Shown here: one piece after another, positions 1 to 6,041 of the stretch | How the letters are laid out: each line of letters starts with the position of its first letter | How positions within the stretch are numbered: position 1 is the stretch's first letter | Origin: Candidatus Peregrinibacteria bacterium | GTDB taxonomy: Bacteria; Patescibacteriota; Gracilibacteria; UBA1369; JACRIC01 | Direction: 5' to 3' | NCBI GenBank assembly: GCA_016235915.1 | Contig: JACRIC010000119.1 | Span: 1 to 6,654, forward strand | Length of the DNA: 6,654 nucleotides | Made by a program: the position numbers and the translations under genes | The notes under the pieces: model-generated | Seen by the model: only the letters and a program-made list of their open reading frames with translations | The model's database searches: none | Told to the model about the DNA's origin: nothing

Positions 1-2
1 AT

Positions 3-131
3 CTCAAAAATTATGAAACCGCGCTTCAGGCATACGAAGAGATAAAACAGTATTTTACCTTTTACAATCACTTCCGCCCTCATCAATCGCTAAACTACAA
101 AACACCCGCTGAAATTTATTTCAAAAGGTGA
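3..131 (+). CDS. IS3-family transposase, C-terminal fragment (5' end outside the window)
   Basis: The window opens inside an open frame of 42 codons ending in TGA. The protein contains YNHFRPHQSLNYKTPAEIYF, which is the hallmark C-terminus of the DDE integrase core of IS3-family (OrfB/IS150-like) transposases: F-YN-RPHQSL-Y-TPAE. The third catalytic acidic residue (E) normally lies a few residues before the preceding LKNYETALQAYEEIKQYF stretch, so it falls just outside the window. The enzyme would cut and join the ends of its own element. What is visible is intact up to the natural stop, so the element need not be degraded; only the window edge truncates it. Family assignment is firm. The subgroup and the presence of an orfA with frameshifting cannot be judged from here. 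Confidence 0.9.
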   Translation, partial: LKNYETALQAYEEIKQYFTFYNHFRPHQSLNYKTPAEIYFKR

Positions 132-157
132 CTGCACCATATTACCTTATTTCTGCA

Positions 158-391
158 TTACAATTGTCTGGACGGAGGGAACCACCTCACACTTGGCTCT
201 TTTACATTGTACCCCCAATGACAACTTGTTCTTGAGCCACAAGTAGAATCGACATTGAACGTGCCACTCGTAGTCATATATTTTCCATCATTTTCCAACA
301 CCCATGAAACCGCAAAAGCAGAATTGGTAATAGTCAACACCATGAGTAAAGAAAGACCAAGCACACTCAACAGTTTTTTTAAATATATCAT
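158..391 (-). CDS. Small exported protein, 3' end replaced by IS DNA (truncated)
   Basis: A 77-residue frame starting at ATG 391. Residues 1-27 form a clear Sec signal peptide: KK near the start, a hydrophobic core LLSVLGLSLLMVLTIT, and a cleavage site after AFA. The predicted mature part starts VSWVLENDGKYM and carries two cysteines six apart (C51, C57; CGSRTSC) that could form a disulfide outside the cell. I do not recognise the family. Residues 68-77 (VRWFPPSRQL) and the stop are encoded by the proposed terminal repeat of the neighbouring IS3 element plus a few inner bases, so the native C-terminus is lost and only 67 residues are original. The gene lies 12 bases downstream of the stop of the 222-residue gene on the same strand and is probably co-transcribed with it. 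There is no Shine-Dalgarno sequence before the ATG. It may be a pseudogene, or the short product may still be secreted. Confidence 0.6.
   Translation of the reverse strand: MIYLKKLLSVLGLSLLMVLTITNSAFAVSWVLENDGKYMTTSGTFNVDSTCGSRTSCHWGYNVKEPSVRWFPPSRQL
164..189 (+). repeat. Probable right inverted repeat (IRR) of the IS3-family element
   Basis: The block starts ttgtctggacgg and ends ccacctca. Read inward from the outer edge it begins TGAGGTGGTTCC, with the TG start usual for IS3-family ends. It sits 32 bases after the transposase stop, a normal distance. The partner left repeat is not in the window, so the exact length is a guess. Confidence 0.55.
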
Positions 392-403
392 GTGTATAAA
401 TGA

Positions 404-1072
404 TTAAATATTAAGCGTATTGGAATAACTTAAAAGGCTTCCTCCAATTGTAAATCCGACTTGTAAAAATCTCATTTCACCCTCTTGAGCTTTATTATCT
501 GTCCATCGAAAGAAAAATCCTTTACCATCTTTTGTGCCCACTGAAAACTCGAATTCTTTCGCAAGACTGTCAACATCAATATTTCGCTCCTTCAACCAAT
601 TAACAGAGTACGTTTGTAATTCTTTTTTAGTATATCTCGGAGTAAAATCCATCTCAGGAGTTGGATCGGTGAGCGAGCTTTGTGAAGCTGGCCCCATTTG
701 AATAATCTGGTTTGATGCAAGATCTACTAAGTATTGCCACCCTTGTTGATCTTGATAAATCATCATTTGTTTGGTTGGTTCAACCATTTCTGGTTTTAAA
801 GGGTCAACGATTTTTTCAAAATAAGGATTCCAGCCTGTATCCTGAAAAAACACCGTAAGAGCAGGATTTTTTTGAAAATTGCGTATACCATCCATTCCTT
901 TAGTAATTTGAGCGGATGTAACAGCAATTTTCCCACCAACAACAACCCGAGTTTTGGAAATATCAAGATCAGCCTGAACCCCTGATGTCATTTTTACACT
1001 CTGTAACCCAACGAACACTCCAATGCCAATCCCAATAATAACTGTCCCAAGAATGAGTTTCCTTTTGTACAT
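404..1072 (-). CDS. Membrane-anchored extracytoplasmic protein, unknown function
   Basis: A 222-residue protein starting MYKRK, followed by one glycine-rich hydrophobic segment (about residues 6-24, LILGTVIIGIGIGVFVGL) that should act as an uncleaved anchor or signal peptide with the rest outside the cytoplasm. There are no further membrane segments and no cysteines. The middle (65-125) includes FFQDTGWNPYFEKIV and WQYLVDLASNQIIQMGP. The C-terminal part has YTKKELQTYSVNWLKERNID followed by strand-like FFFRWTDN and FLQVGFTIGGSLLSYSNTL. This helix-then-strands layout faintly recalls PepSY/propeptide-like modules, but I cannot confirm that and assign no function. It is the first gene of a two-gene minus-strand unit with the IS-truncated exported protein. 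No Shine-Dalgarno sequence is seen; the start is chosen because the basic residues and anchor follow it directly. Confidence 0.75.
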   Translation of the reverse strand: MYKRKLILGTVIIGIGIGVFVGLQSVKMTSGVQADLDISKTRVVVGGKIAVTSAQITKGMDGIRNFQKNPALTVFFQDTGWNPYFEKIVDPLKPEMVEPTKQMMIYQDQQGWQYLVDLASNQIIQMGPASQSSLTDPTPEMDFTPRYTKKELQTYSVNWLKERNIDVDSLAKEFEFSVGTKDGKGFFFRWTDNKAQEGEMRFLQVGFTIGGSLLSYSNTLNI

Positions 1073-1083
1073 AAATTATTAAA

Positions 1084-1089
1084 ATTATA
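1084..1089 (-). promoter_or_regulatory. Candidate -10 box for the 222-residue anchored-protein gene
   Basis: The minus strand reads TATAAT, a perfect -10 hexamer, 11 bases before the ATG at 1072. It would start transcription near 1077, leaving a leader of only about five bases. No good -35 lies at 16-18 bases; TGTAAA at 1102-1107 is too close. The surrounding run is nearly pure A/T, so a chance match is quite possible. Confidence 0.35.
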
Positions 1090-1126
1090 ATATAAATATT
1101 GTTTACAGTACCACAATCTCAAACAG

Positions 1127-1158
1127 CCATCGTACATTTTTTAACAATATCACGATGG
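1127..1158. repeat. Perfect 7-bp inverted repeat, possible operator
   Basis: CCATCGT (1127-1133) pairs with ACGATGG (1152-1158) around an 18-base AT-rich centre. No T-run follows on either strand, so it does not look like an intrinsic terminator. It lies about 40-70 bases upstream of the candidate -10 box of the anchored-protein gene and downstream of pyrF, a plausible place for a regulator to bind. It is GC-richer than its surroundings, which argues slightly against chance. Confidence 0.4.
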
Positions 1159-1255
1159 ACCAAATACAACATATCAAACAAGATAGGGGGGGCAAATATT
1201 TTTATATAAATAGAATAGACATAAAAATAAAATTATTGGCTAACACTGGAAACGA

Positions 1256-2179
1256 TCAAGAAACTCCCAACTCCCGATTCATCTCCATAACCGCCTCACG
1301 TGCCGCTTCTCCATACTGCTTCTCTCCATATTGTTTCGATTTTTTATACGCAAAAATAATATCTCGCGAAGAATTCACGATCGCGCCAAGTCCGTTTTTA
1401 TCAAAACAAACCTTCACATCATCAGCGCAAGCTCCCTGCGCCCCATAACCCGGAACAAGAAAAATTGTTCGTGGCATAATTTTGCGAAGTTTCGCAGATT
1501 CTCTGGGATATGTCGCACCCACCACCGCACCAACCGAACTATATCCCTCTTTCCCAACATCATCCGCACCCCACGATTCCAGTAAATGAGCCATCGTTTC
1601 GTAATTCGAAATCCCAGCGCGGCTCACAATATCCTGCAAATCCCCAGAAGACGGATTCGAAGTCTTGACCAAGACAAAAATCCCCTTCCCGTGTTGACGA
1701 CACGACTCCAAAAAAGGCTTAATCCCATCATAACCGAGGTACGGCGTCACGGTCACCGCATCCGCGTCAAACGCCCGAAGTTTCTTTTCAAAAACATCCG
1801 ATTCCCCGAGAAAAGCCTGCGCATAGGCCTCTGCCGTTGAACCAATGTCGTTGCGTTTCACATCGGCAATCACCAAAAGTCCATTTTTTTTCGCATAATC
1901 AATAGTCTGTATAAAAGCGGAAATTCCCTCCGCTCCAAAAAGTTCGTAAAAGGCAATCTGCGGCTTCACGACAGGAACAAGGTCTGCCACCGCATCAATA
2001 ATTCCTTTATTAAACTCAAAAATCGCAGACCCAGCGGCTTGAAACGATTTTTTCCACTCACGTACGCTTTTTTTACAAATAAAATCGGGAATCTGAGAAA
2101 TCCTCGGATCAAGTCCAACGCACACGGCGCTTTTCTTTTTCCGTATCGCCTGAATGAGTTTGTCGGAAAAATGTTGCAT
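1256..2179 (-). CDS. pyrF: Orotidine 5'-phosphate decarboxylase, type 2
   Basis: Decarboxylates OMP to UMP, the last step of de novo pyrimidine synthesis, in the cytosol. The 307-residue protein is a TIM-barrel of the subfamily-2 kind. Visible landmarks are VCVGLDPR (19-26, substrate Asp24), FEFNKGI (54-60), VKPQIAFYE (71-79, Lys72), the catalytic signature ADVKRNDIGSTA (105-116, with Asp106, Lys108 and Asp111), TPYLGYDG (145-152), VKTSNPSSGD (171-180), and the phosphate-binding LVPGYGAQGA (241-250) with NSSRDI (269-274). All expected catalytic residues are present. Near the end KQYGE is duplicated (282-291). It starts 10 bases after the pyrE stop on the same strand, which implies co-transcription. 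No Shine-Dalgarno sequence precedes the ATG; the start is supported by the normal N-terminal length before VGLDPR. Confidence 0.96.
   Translation of the reverse strand: MQHFSDKLIQAIRKKKSAVCVGLDPRISQIPDFICKKSVREWKKSFQAAGSAIFEFNKGIIDAVADLVPVVKPQIAFYELFGAEGISAFIQTIDYAKKNGLLVIADVKRNDIGSTAEAYAQAFLGESDVFEKKLRAFDADAVTVTPYLGYDGIKPFLESCRQHGKGIFVLVKTSNPSSGDLQDIVSRAGISNYETMAHLLESWGADDVGKEGYSSVGAVVGATYPRESAKLRKIMPRTIFLVPGYGAQGACADDVKVCFDKNGLGAIVNSSRDIIFAYKKSKQYGEKQYGEAAREAVMEMNRELGVS
1307..1336 (-). repeat. Imperfect 15-bp tandem duplication inside the pyrF 3' end
   Basis: Two adjacent 15-base units (1307-1321 and 1322-1336) match at 12 of 15 positions and encode KQYGE twice. The differences are synonymous, so the duplication is old or under selection at the protein level. 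It lies in the C-terminal helix region, away from catalytic residues. Confidence 0.75.
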
Positions 2180-2189
2180 AGAATTTTTG

Positions 2190-2867
2190 TCATTCAGAAT
2201 CTATACCATACTTCATCCTATACTCTTCAATCGCCCTCTTCTTCTCATCATCAATATACACAATTCCATCAATATCCTTCTTATACAAATACGAAACAAT
2301 CTCATTCAGAGTCACAATCGCCCGAACTGAAACATCCAGAAGTTTCTCAAGCGCTAAAATCGCATTTTCACCATCATTATTTTTCTCCTGACGATCAACC
2401 GCGATAAGAACGCCTGAAATTCTCGGATTTCCATTGTTTTTGAGCGCGGACATACTTTCCCGAATCGCCGTCCCCGCCGTCACGACATCATCTACGAGAA
2501 CCACGCGAGAAGATTCTGAAAGCGCCGCCCCAACCATCGCATCCTTTTCACCATATGATTTCGCCTCTTTTCGATTAAAAACATACGAGACATTGCGACC
2601 AAAATCGGAAAAAAGCGCTGAAGCAGTCAAAACGCAGAGAGGAATTCCTTTATATGCCGGCCCAAAAATAACATCGAAATCAAATCCGCTCCGAGTCAGC
2701 GCCTCCGCGTAAAAATGCCCGAGCTTCACCGCCGCCTCACCAGTCGAAAAACTCCCCATACTGATAAAATACGGGGCCGTTCGGCCACTTTTCAACCGAA
2801 ACTCGCCAAATTTCAACGCTTTCGCACGCACCAAAAACTCGATAAAGGCTTGTTTATAAGGTTCCAT
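2190..2867 (-). CDS. pyrE: Orotate phosphoribosyltransferase
   Basis: Transfers ribose-5-phosphate from PRPP to orotate, giving OMP, which PyrF then decarboxylates. The 225 residues are the usual length for the family. Seen in order: FGEFRLKSGRTAPYF (20-34, the N-terminal orotate/PRPP hood with K26-SGR), FGPAYKGI (68-75), FNRKEAKSYGE (97-107, catalytic flexible loop), and the PRPP-binding signature VVLVDDVVTAGTA (122-134). A Rossmann-like strand VLIAVDRQE follows (153-161). It is the first gene of the pyrE-pyrF pair, with its TGA 10 bases before the pyrF ATG, and is divergent from the P-type ATPase. The start at 2867 places a normal-length N-terminus and lies about 22 bases from the predicted transcription start. 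No Shine-Dalgarno sequence is visible. Confidence 0.96.
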   Translation of the reverse strand: MEPYKQAFIEFLVRAKALKFGEFRLKSGRTAPYFISMGSFSTGEAAVKLGHFYAEALTRSGFDFDVIFGPAYKGIPLCVLTASALFSDFGRNVSYVFNRKEAKSYGEKDAMVGAALSESSRVVLVDDVVTAGTAIRESMSALKNNGNPRISGVLIAVDRQEKNNDGENAILALEKLLDVSVRAIVTLNEIVSYLYKKDIDGIVYIDDEKKRAIEEYRMKYGIDSE

Positions 2868-2895
2868 ACAATAAATATGACGATTTTTCGAGCTG

Positions 2896-2904
2896 AGTAT
2901 AGCA
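2896..2904 (-). promoter_or_regulatory. Extended -10 promoter for pyrE-pyrF
   Basis: The minus strand reads TGCTATACT: TGn followed by TATACT, five of six matches to the consensus -10. It would start transcription near 2889 and give a leader of about 22 bases to the pyrE ATG. The -35 position holds only GGTTAA at a 17-base spacing, a weak match, as is common when the extended -10 is present. Confidence 0.5.
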
Positions 2905-2914
2905 CAATCTCTGG

Positions 2915-2941
2915 AATTTTAACCGAAAAAATGCTAAAATT
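2915..2941. repeat. 7-bp inverted repeat in the divergent promoter region
   Basis: AATTTTA (2915-2921) and TAAAATT (2935-2941) are exact inverse copies around 13 bases. The right arm overlaps the ATPase -10 box, and the left arm falls in the spacer/-35 side of the pyrE promoter. It could be an operator for the divergent pair, but pure A/T arms in AT-rich DNA arise easily by chance. Confidence 0.25.
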
Positions 2942-2946
2942 ATAAG
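2932..2946 (+). promoter_or_regulatory. Extended -10 promoter candidate(s) for the P-type ATPase operon
   Basis: TGCTAAAAT (2932-2940) is an extended -10 facing the ATPase gene. TATAAG (2941-2946) directly follows and is an alternative -10 with five of six matches. Either gives a leader of roughly 20-27 bases to the ATG at 2974. No strong -35 is visible (TGGAAT at 2912-2917 is poor). The AT-rich context means only one, or neither, may be real. Confidence 0.4.
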
Positions 2947-2973
2947 ATAAAAACGCGCCATAAAAATCAAAAA

Positions 2974-5736
2974 ATGACCTTCGCCTATCAACTCACCGCA
3001 GGAGAAGTCCTGAAACGGTACAAAACAACCCCAGACGGCATCGACCAAAAGGAAGCCGAACTGCGCCAAACGATATATGGGAAAAATCGTCTTGAAATAT
3101 CGCAAAAAAATACACTTCTCATCAGCTTCCTCGCCCAATTCACCGATCTCATGGTGGTATTGCTCATTATCGCAGGAATTATTTCACTTTTCCTCAATAA
3201 TACTCGCGATGCGATGGTATTTTTTGCAATCGTCATCATCAACATCATCGTTGGATTTATTCAGGAATACAAAGCGGAAAAAATGCTCGATTCCTTAAAA
3301 AACCTCGTAAAAGCAAAAGCTAAAGTCACGAGAAATGGCAAGCTCATTGAAATAAGTGCCGAAGAGATCGTTCCCGGAGACATCATAACGCTGGAAGCCG
3401 GCGATCGCGTTCCTGCGGATATGAGAATTATCGAAGAAAACGGTCTTGGCGCCAACGACTTTTCACTCACCGGAGAATCCAATCCTGTAAAAAAATTCGT
3501 CCATCCCATTGATCACGAAGTAGCGCTCGGAGATAGAAATAATCTCTTCTTTACCGGCACAACCGTCGCGATGGGAAACGGCAAAGGCGTAGTCATCGCG
3601 ATAGGCATGAGAACGGAAATCGGTCGAATCGCCCATTTAAGCCATGAAACGCCGGACGACATTTCTCCTTTGCAAAAACAGCTCAATCATGTTGCCAAAA
3701 AACTCATGATTATTGCCGGAGGCGTCACTCTTCTGATCGTTGCGAGTGGAATGGCAAGAGAATTTTCATGGAAAACAGCTCTCATTTTTGCACTTCCCAT
3801 TGCCGCTTCCATTGTGCCACAAGCCCTCCCTGCTCAAATTTCAGTGGCGCTCTCACTCAGCGCCGGTCGCCTCGCGCGTAAAAAAGCGGTCATAAAAAAA
3901 CTCAGCGCCGTGGAAACACTCGGATCAACACACATCATCTGCACCGACAAAACCGGAACGTTAACAAAAAATGAAATGACCGTGCAGGAAATTCTTTTAG
4001 GAGAAAAAAAATATTCGATTACCGGTGTTGGATATGAACCCATTGGCGACATTCTCGACGCAGAGGGTCAAAAACTTTCATCACAAGAAGAACTCGGCCC
4101 ACTCTTTCTCACGGCTGTTCTCGCCAGCAACGCAGAAGTATCGCCTCCAGACAAGGAACATCTCACTTGGTATGCCATCGGAGATCCGACCGAAGCCGCT
4201 CTCATCACCATGACGGAAAAAGCAGGATTGCATCAAAAAAAACTCAACGAAACATACCACGAACTCAGAGAATTTAGTTTTGACGCGGGTCGAAAGATGA
4301 TGAGCTCCGTGCGTGATATGGGAAATGGACACATTCAAGCGTATGTCAAAGGAGCGCCGCTGATCATTCTCAAACACTGCACGCACTATCTCGATGGAAA
4401 CACGGTAAAACCTATGACTCCAGAATATAAAAAATTTGTAACCGAAGAAGATGAAAAATACGCCAGTCAGGCCTACAGAATGTTGGCCTGTAGCTACCGC
4501 GATCTCGATAATTTCCATGAAAAAATGCCCATGTCGGAAGTGGAACAAAATCTCATTTGGATTGGAATGGTGGCCATGATCGATCCTCCGCGAGATGAGG
4601 TCAAAGCGGCAATTTCAGCGGCGAAGCAAGCATTGATCCGCGTCATCATCATTACCGGAGATTACGCGCTGACGGCAAAAGCCATTGCGCAAAAAATTGG
4701 TCTCGGCAATGAAAAAAATATTGAGGTCGTTACCAATGAAGAACTCGCCAGAATGTCCGATGTCGCGCTTCTGAAAAATTTAATACAAGAAAACATTATT
4801 TTTTCTCGCACCACGCCGGAAGACAAACTGCGCATTGTAAATCTTCTCAAAAAAGCAGGAGATATTGTGGCGGTCACCGGCGATGGCATCAATGACGCGC
4901 CAGCCCTGAAACGAGCCGATATTGGCGTTGCCATGGGAAAAACAGGAACAGATGTCGCGCAGGAATCTTCGGAAATAGTGCTCATGGATGACAGCTTTGC
5001 CACACTGGTGGACGCCATTCGCGAAGGCCGAATTATTTATGCGAATTTGAAAAAAACTATCATCGGAAACCTCATGGCATGCATGGGTGAACTCGTTATT
5101 GTACTTATCAGCATCACCTTCAGCTTTTTATTTGATATACCGCTGGGAATTCTCGCCATTCAAATTCTCGCGATCGACATGGGCGGCGAATTCCTCCCAT
5201 TAACGGCGCTCACCTTTGATCCCGGAGAAAAAGACATCATGAAAGAACCGCCTCGAAGTCCCATCGATTACATTCTGAATAAAAAACGACTCATGGATAT
5301 CGCGTGGTCTTCTCTCCTCATGGGAGGACTGGCGTATGCCAATTTTCTGCTCTTTGCCGTTCGCGAAGGATTTTCGTGGAAAGGATTTTCCGATCTCACC
5401 TCACCACTCTACGCTCAAGCAGTGACACTCACCTACGTCACGATTGTGCTTATTCAGCTCGGAAATATTGTGAGCCTTCGAACAAAAGAAAATATGTTTT
5501 CAAAATATCTGATGTCAAATAAACGGCTCATCGGCGCTTATCTTCTCTCTGGGATTCTCATTCTCAATGTCTCCTACAATCCCTATATATCAAAATTTCT
5601 TCAAACCGGGCCTTTAAATAGAATGGACTGGCTCATGGCTTTTTCTGCAATGTTTCTCTTTGTATTCATCCGAGAAATGTATAAAAAAACTGTCACCCTG
5701 AGCCTGTCGAAGGGTGATTCGACAAATTCATTATGA
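2974..5736 (+). CDS. P2-type cation-transporting ATPase, full length
   Basis: A 920-residue ion pump of the cytoplasmic membrane. Seen in order: N-terminal cation-ATPase domain (1-45), M1-M2 (about 48-97), actuator domain with LTGES (165-169), M3 (244-261), M4 with VPQALP (281-286), phosphorylation motif CTDKTGTLT (323-331, Asp325), nucleotide-binding domain with GDPTEA (403-408) and KGAP (459-462), then DPPR (537-540), TGD (561-563), the hinge TGDGIND (635-641), and M5-M10 (about 694-903). All catalytic residues and all ten membrane segments are present. Ion-site positions read Gln283 (M4), Glu706 (M5), Asp735 and Glu739 (M6), Gln828 and Asn831 (M8). The IDMGGEFLP and IQLGNIVSLRT segments resemble Na,K/H,K-ATPase alpha more than SERCA. 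The ion carried is not certain. Residues 906-920 come from a dispersed repeat. The ATG has no Shine-Dalgarno sequence. The stop overlaps the next start (ATGA). Confidence 0.95.
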   Translation: MTFAYQLTAGEVLKRYKTTPDGIDQKEAELRQTIYGKNRLEISQKNTLLISFLAQFTDLMVVLLIIAGIISLFLNNTRDAMVFFAIVIINIIVGFIQEYKAEKMLDSLKNLVKAKAKVTRNGKLIEISAEEIVPGDIITLEAGDRVPADMRIIEENGLGANDFSLTGESNPVKKFVHPIDHEVALGDRNNLFFTGTTVAMGNGKGVVIAIGMRTEIGRIAHLSHETPDDISPLQKQLNHVAKKLMIIAGGVTLLIVASGMAREFSWKTALIFALPIAASIVPQALPAQISVALSLSAGRLARKKAVIKKLSAVETLGSTHIICTDKTGTLTKNEMTVQEILLGEKKYSITGVGYEPIGDILDAEGQKLSSQEELGPLFLTAVLASNAEVSPPDKEHLTWYAIGDPTEAALITMTEKAGLHQKKLNETYHELREFSFDAGRKMMSSVRDMGNGHIQAYVKGAPLIILKHCTHYLDGNTVKPMTPEYKKFVTEEDEKYASQAYRMLACSYRDLDNFHEKMPMSEVEQNLIWIGMVAMIDPPRDEVKAAISAAKQALIRVIIITGDYALTAKAIAQKIGLGNEKNIEVVTNEELARMSDVALLKNLIQENIIFSRTTPEDKLRIVNLLKKAGDIVAVTGDGINDAPALKRADIGVAMGKTGTDVAQESSEIVLMDDSFATLVDAIREGRIIYANLKKTIIGNLMACMGELVIVLISITFSFLFDIPLGILAIQILAIDMGGEFLPLTALTFDPGEKDIMKEPPRSPIDYILNKKRLMDIAWSSLLMGGLAYANFLLFAVREGFSWKGFSDLTSPLYAQAVTLTYVTIVLIQLGNIVSLRTKENMFSKYLMSNKRLIGAYLLSGILILNVSYNPYISKFLQTGPLNRMDWLMAFSAMFLFVFIREMYKKTVTLSLSKGDSTNSL
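5691..5724 (+). repeat. Dispersed palindromic repeat forming the end of the ATPase gene
   Basis: The core CACCCTGAGCCTGTCGAAGG plus GTG matches a palindromic element I know as widely dispersed between genes in many bacterial genomes, often mistranslated as VTLSLSKG. Here it is read in frame as ATPase residues 906-913. Two hairpins can form and exclude each other: CACCCT/AGGGTG (5694-5699 with 5711-5716) and TGTCGAA/TTCGACA (5705-5711 with 5718-5724). There is no T-run after it, so it is not a classical terminator. It ends 8 bases before the next start codon. Confidence 0.7.
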
Positions 5737-6041
5737 CAACACTCCCATCCGCCCAAGACAAATCAGACCTCCTAGAACTGATCAAAAAAATTCCGAACAT
5801 TTCTGCAGATTTTTTGAAAAAATTTGAGGAAAAACTTCAAACAATGAGCGAAGAAGATTTCAACTCCGCAAAAAAAAGTATTACCGATACGGCGAAAAAA
5901 ATAATCGAACACCAAGAAAAATTTATACAAACTCTCAACAACATTCAGCGAAACGACATAAATCCCGTGTTCAAAAATCTTGAAAAAGCATCAAGGGAAA
6001 ATGAAAAACAAATGGCAAAAAACATTCTTTCCCAATTATAA
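5733..6041 (+). CDS. Small charged helical protein, unknown function
   Basis: A 102-residue protein whose ATG shares bases with the ATPase TGA (ATGA overlap), the usual sign of translational coupling. It has no signal peptide, no membrane segment and no cysteines. It is rich in Lys, Glu, Asn and Gln and looks almost wholly alpha-helical. Heptad-like spacing in FLKKFEEKLQTMSEEDF (27-43) and in TAKKIIEHQEKFIQTLNNIQ (53-72) suggests coiled coil. No motif is recognised. The position after the ATPase could mean a cytosolic partner or regulator of the pump, but that is only context. Its stop is directly followed by the ATG of the next gene, so the three form one unit. Confidence 0.75.
   Translation: MTTLPSAQDKSDLLELIKKIPNISADFLKKFEEKLQTMSEEDFNSAKKSITDTAKKIIEHQEKFIQTLNNIQRNDINPVFKNLEKASRENEKQMAKNILSQL

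Larger units (their letters stand above)
1..189 (+). mobile_element. Right end of an IS3-family insertion sequence
   Basis: This stretch comprises the transposase tail, 58 non-coding bases after its stop, and a probable right terminal repeat. The proposed boundary at 189 rests on a CA dinucleotide, as expected for IS3 elements (TG...CA ends), after a block similar in style to IS3-family ends. It also rests on the minus-strand exported-protein gene, which changes character exactly there. The left end and the target-site duplication lie outside the window, so the boundary is inferred and may be off by a few bases. Confidence 0.7.
1073..1255. other. AT-rich intergenic gap between pyrF and the anchored-protein gene
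   Basis: 183 bases with no convincing gene. It holds the candidate -10 box, the CCATCGT/ACGATGG inverted repeat and a G7 run (1186-1192). I looked for an intrinsic terminator after pyrF on the minus strand and found T-rich DNA but no stable GC stem, so read-through from pyrF into the downstream genes cannot be excluded. Confidence 0.6.

Noticed and set aside
158..391. Lactococcin-972-like bacteriocin for the small exported protein
   Set aside because: Size and signal peptide fit, but the mature sequence does not show the conserved residues of that family that I know, and the C-terminus is missing.
1200..1256. Rho-independent terminator after pyrF
   Set aside because: The minus strand is T-rich here but no GC stem precedes the T-runs.
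1155..1448. Plus-strand 97-codon frame opposite the pyrF end
   Set aside because: Most of it is antisense to pyrF, with low-complexity composition and no domain. Its first part lies in the AT-rich gap and no promoter or homology is apparent.
1966..2193. Minus-strand 75-codon frame whose ATG overlaps the pyrE stop
   Set aside because: The ATGA overlap looked like coupling, but the frame is out of phase with pyrF, which covers the same DNA with an intact catalytic protein.
4081..4548. Minus-strand 155-codon frame inside the ATPase gene
   Set aside because: It is a shadow of the nucleotide-binding domain of the ATPase. The sense frame carries all family motifs across it.
5691..5724. Intrinsic terminator after the ATPase
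   Set aside because: The hairpins lie inside the coding region and no T-run follows; the downstream gene overlaps the stop.
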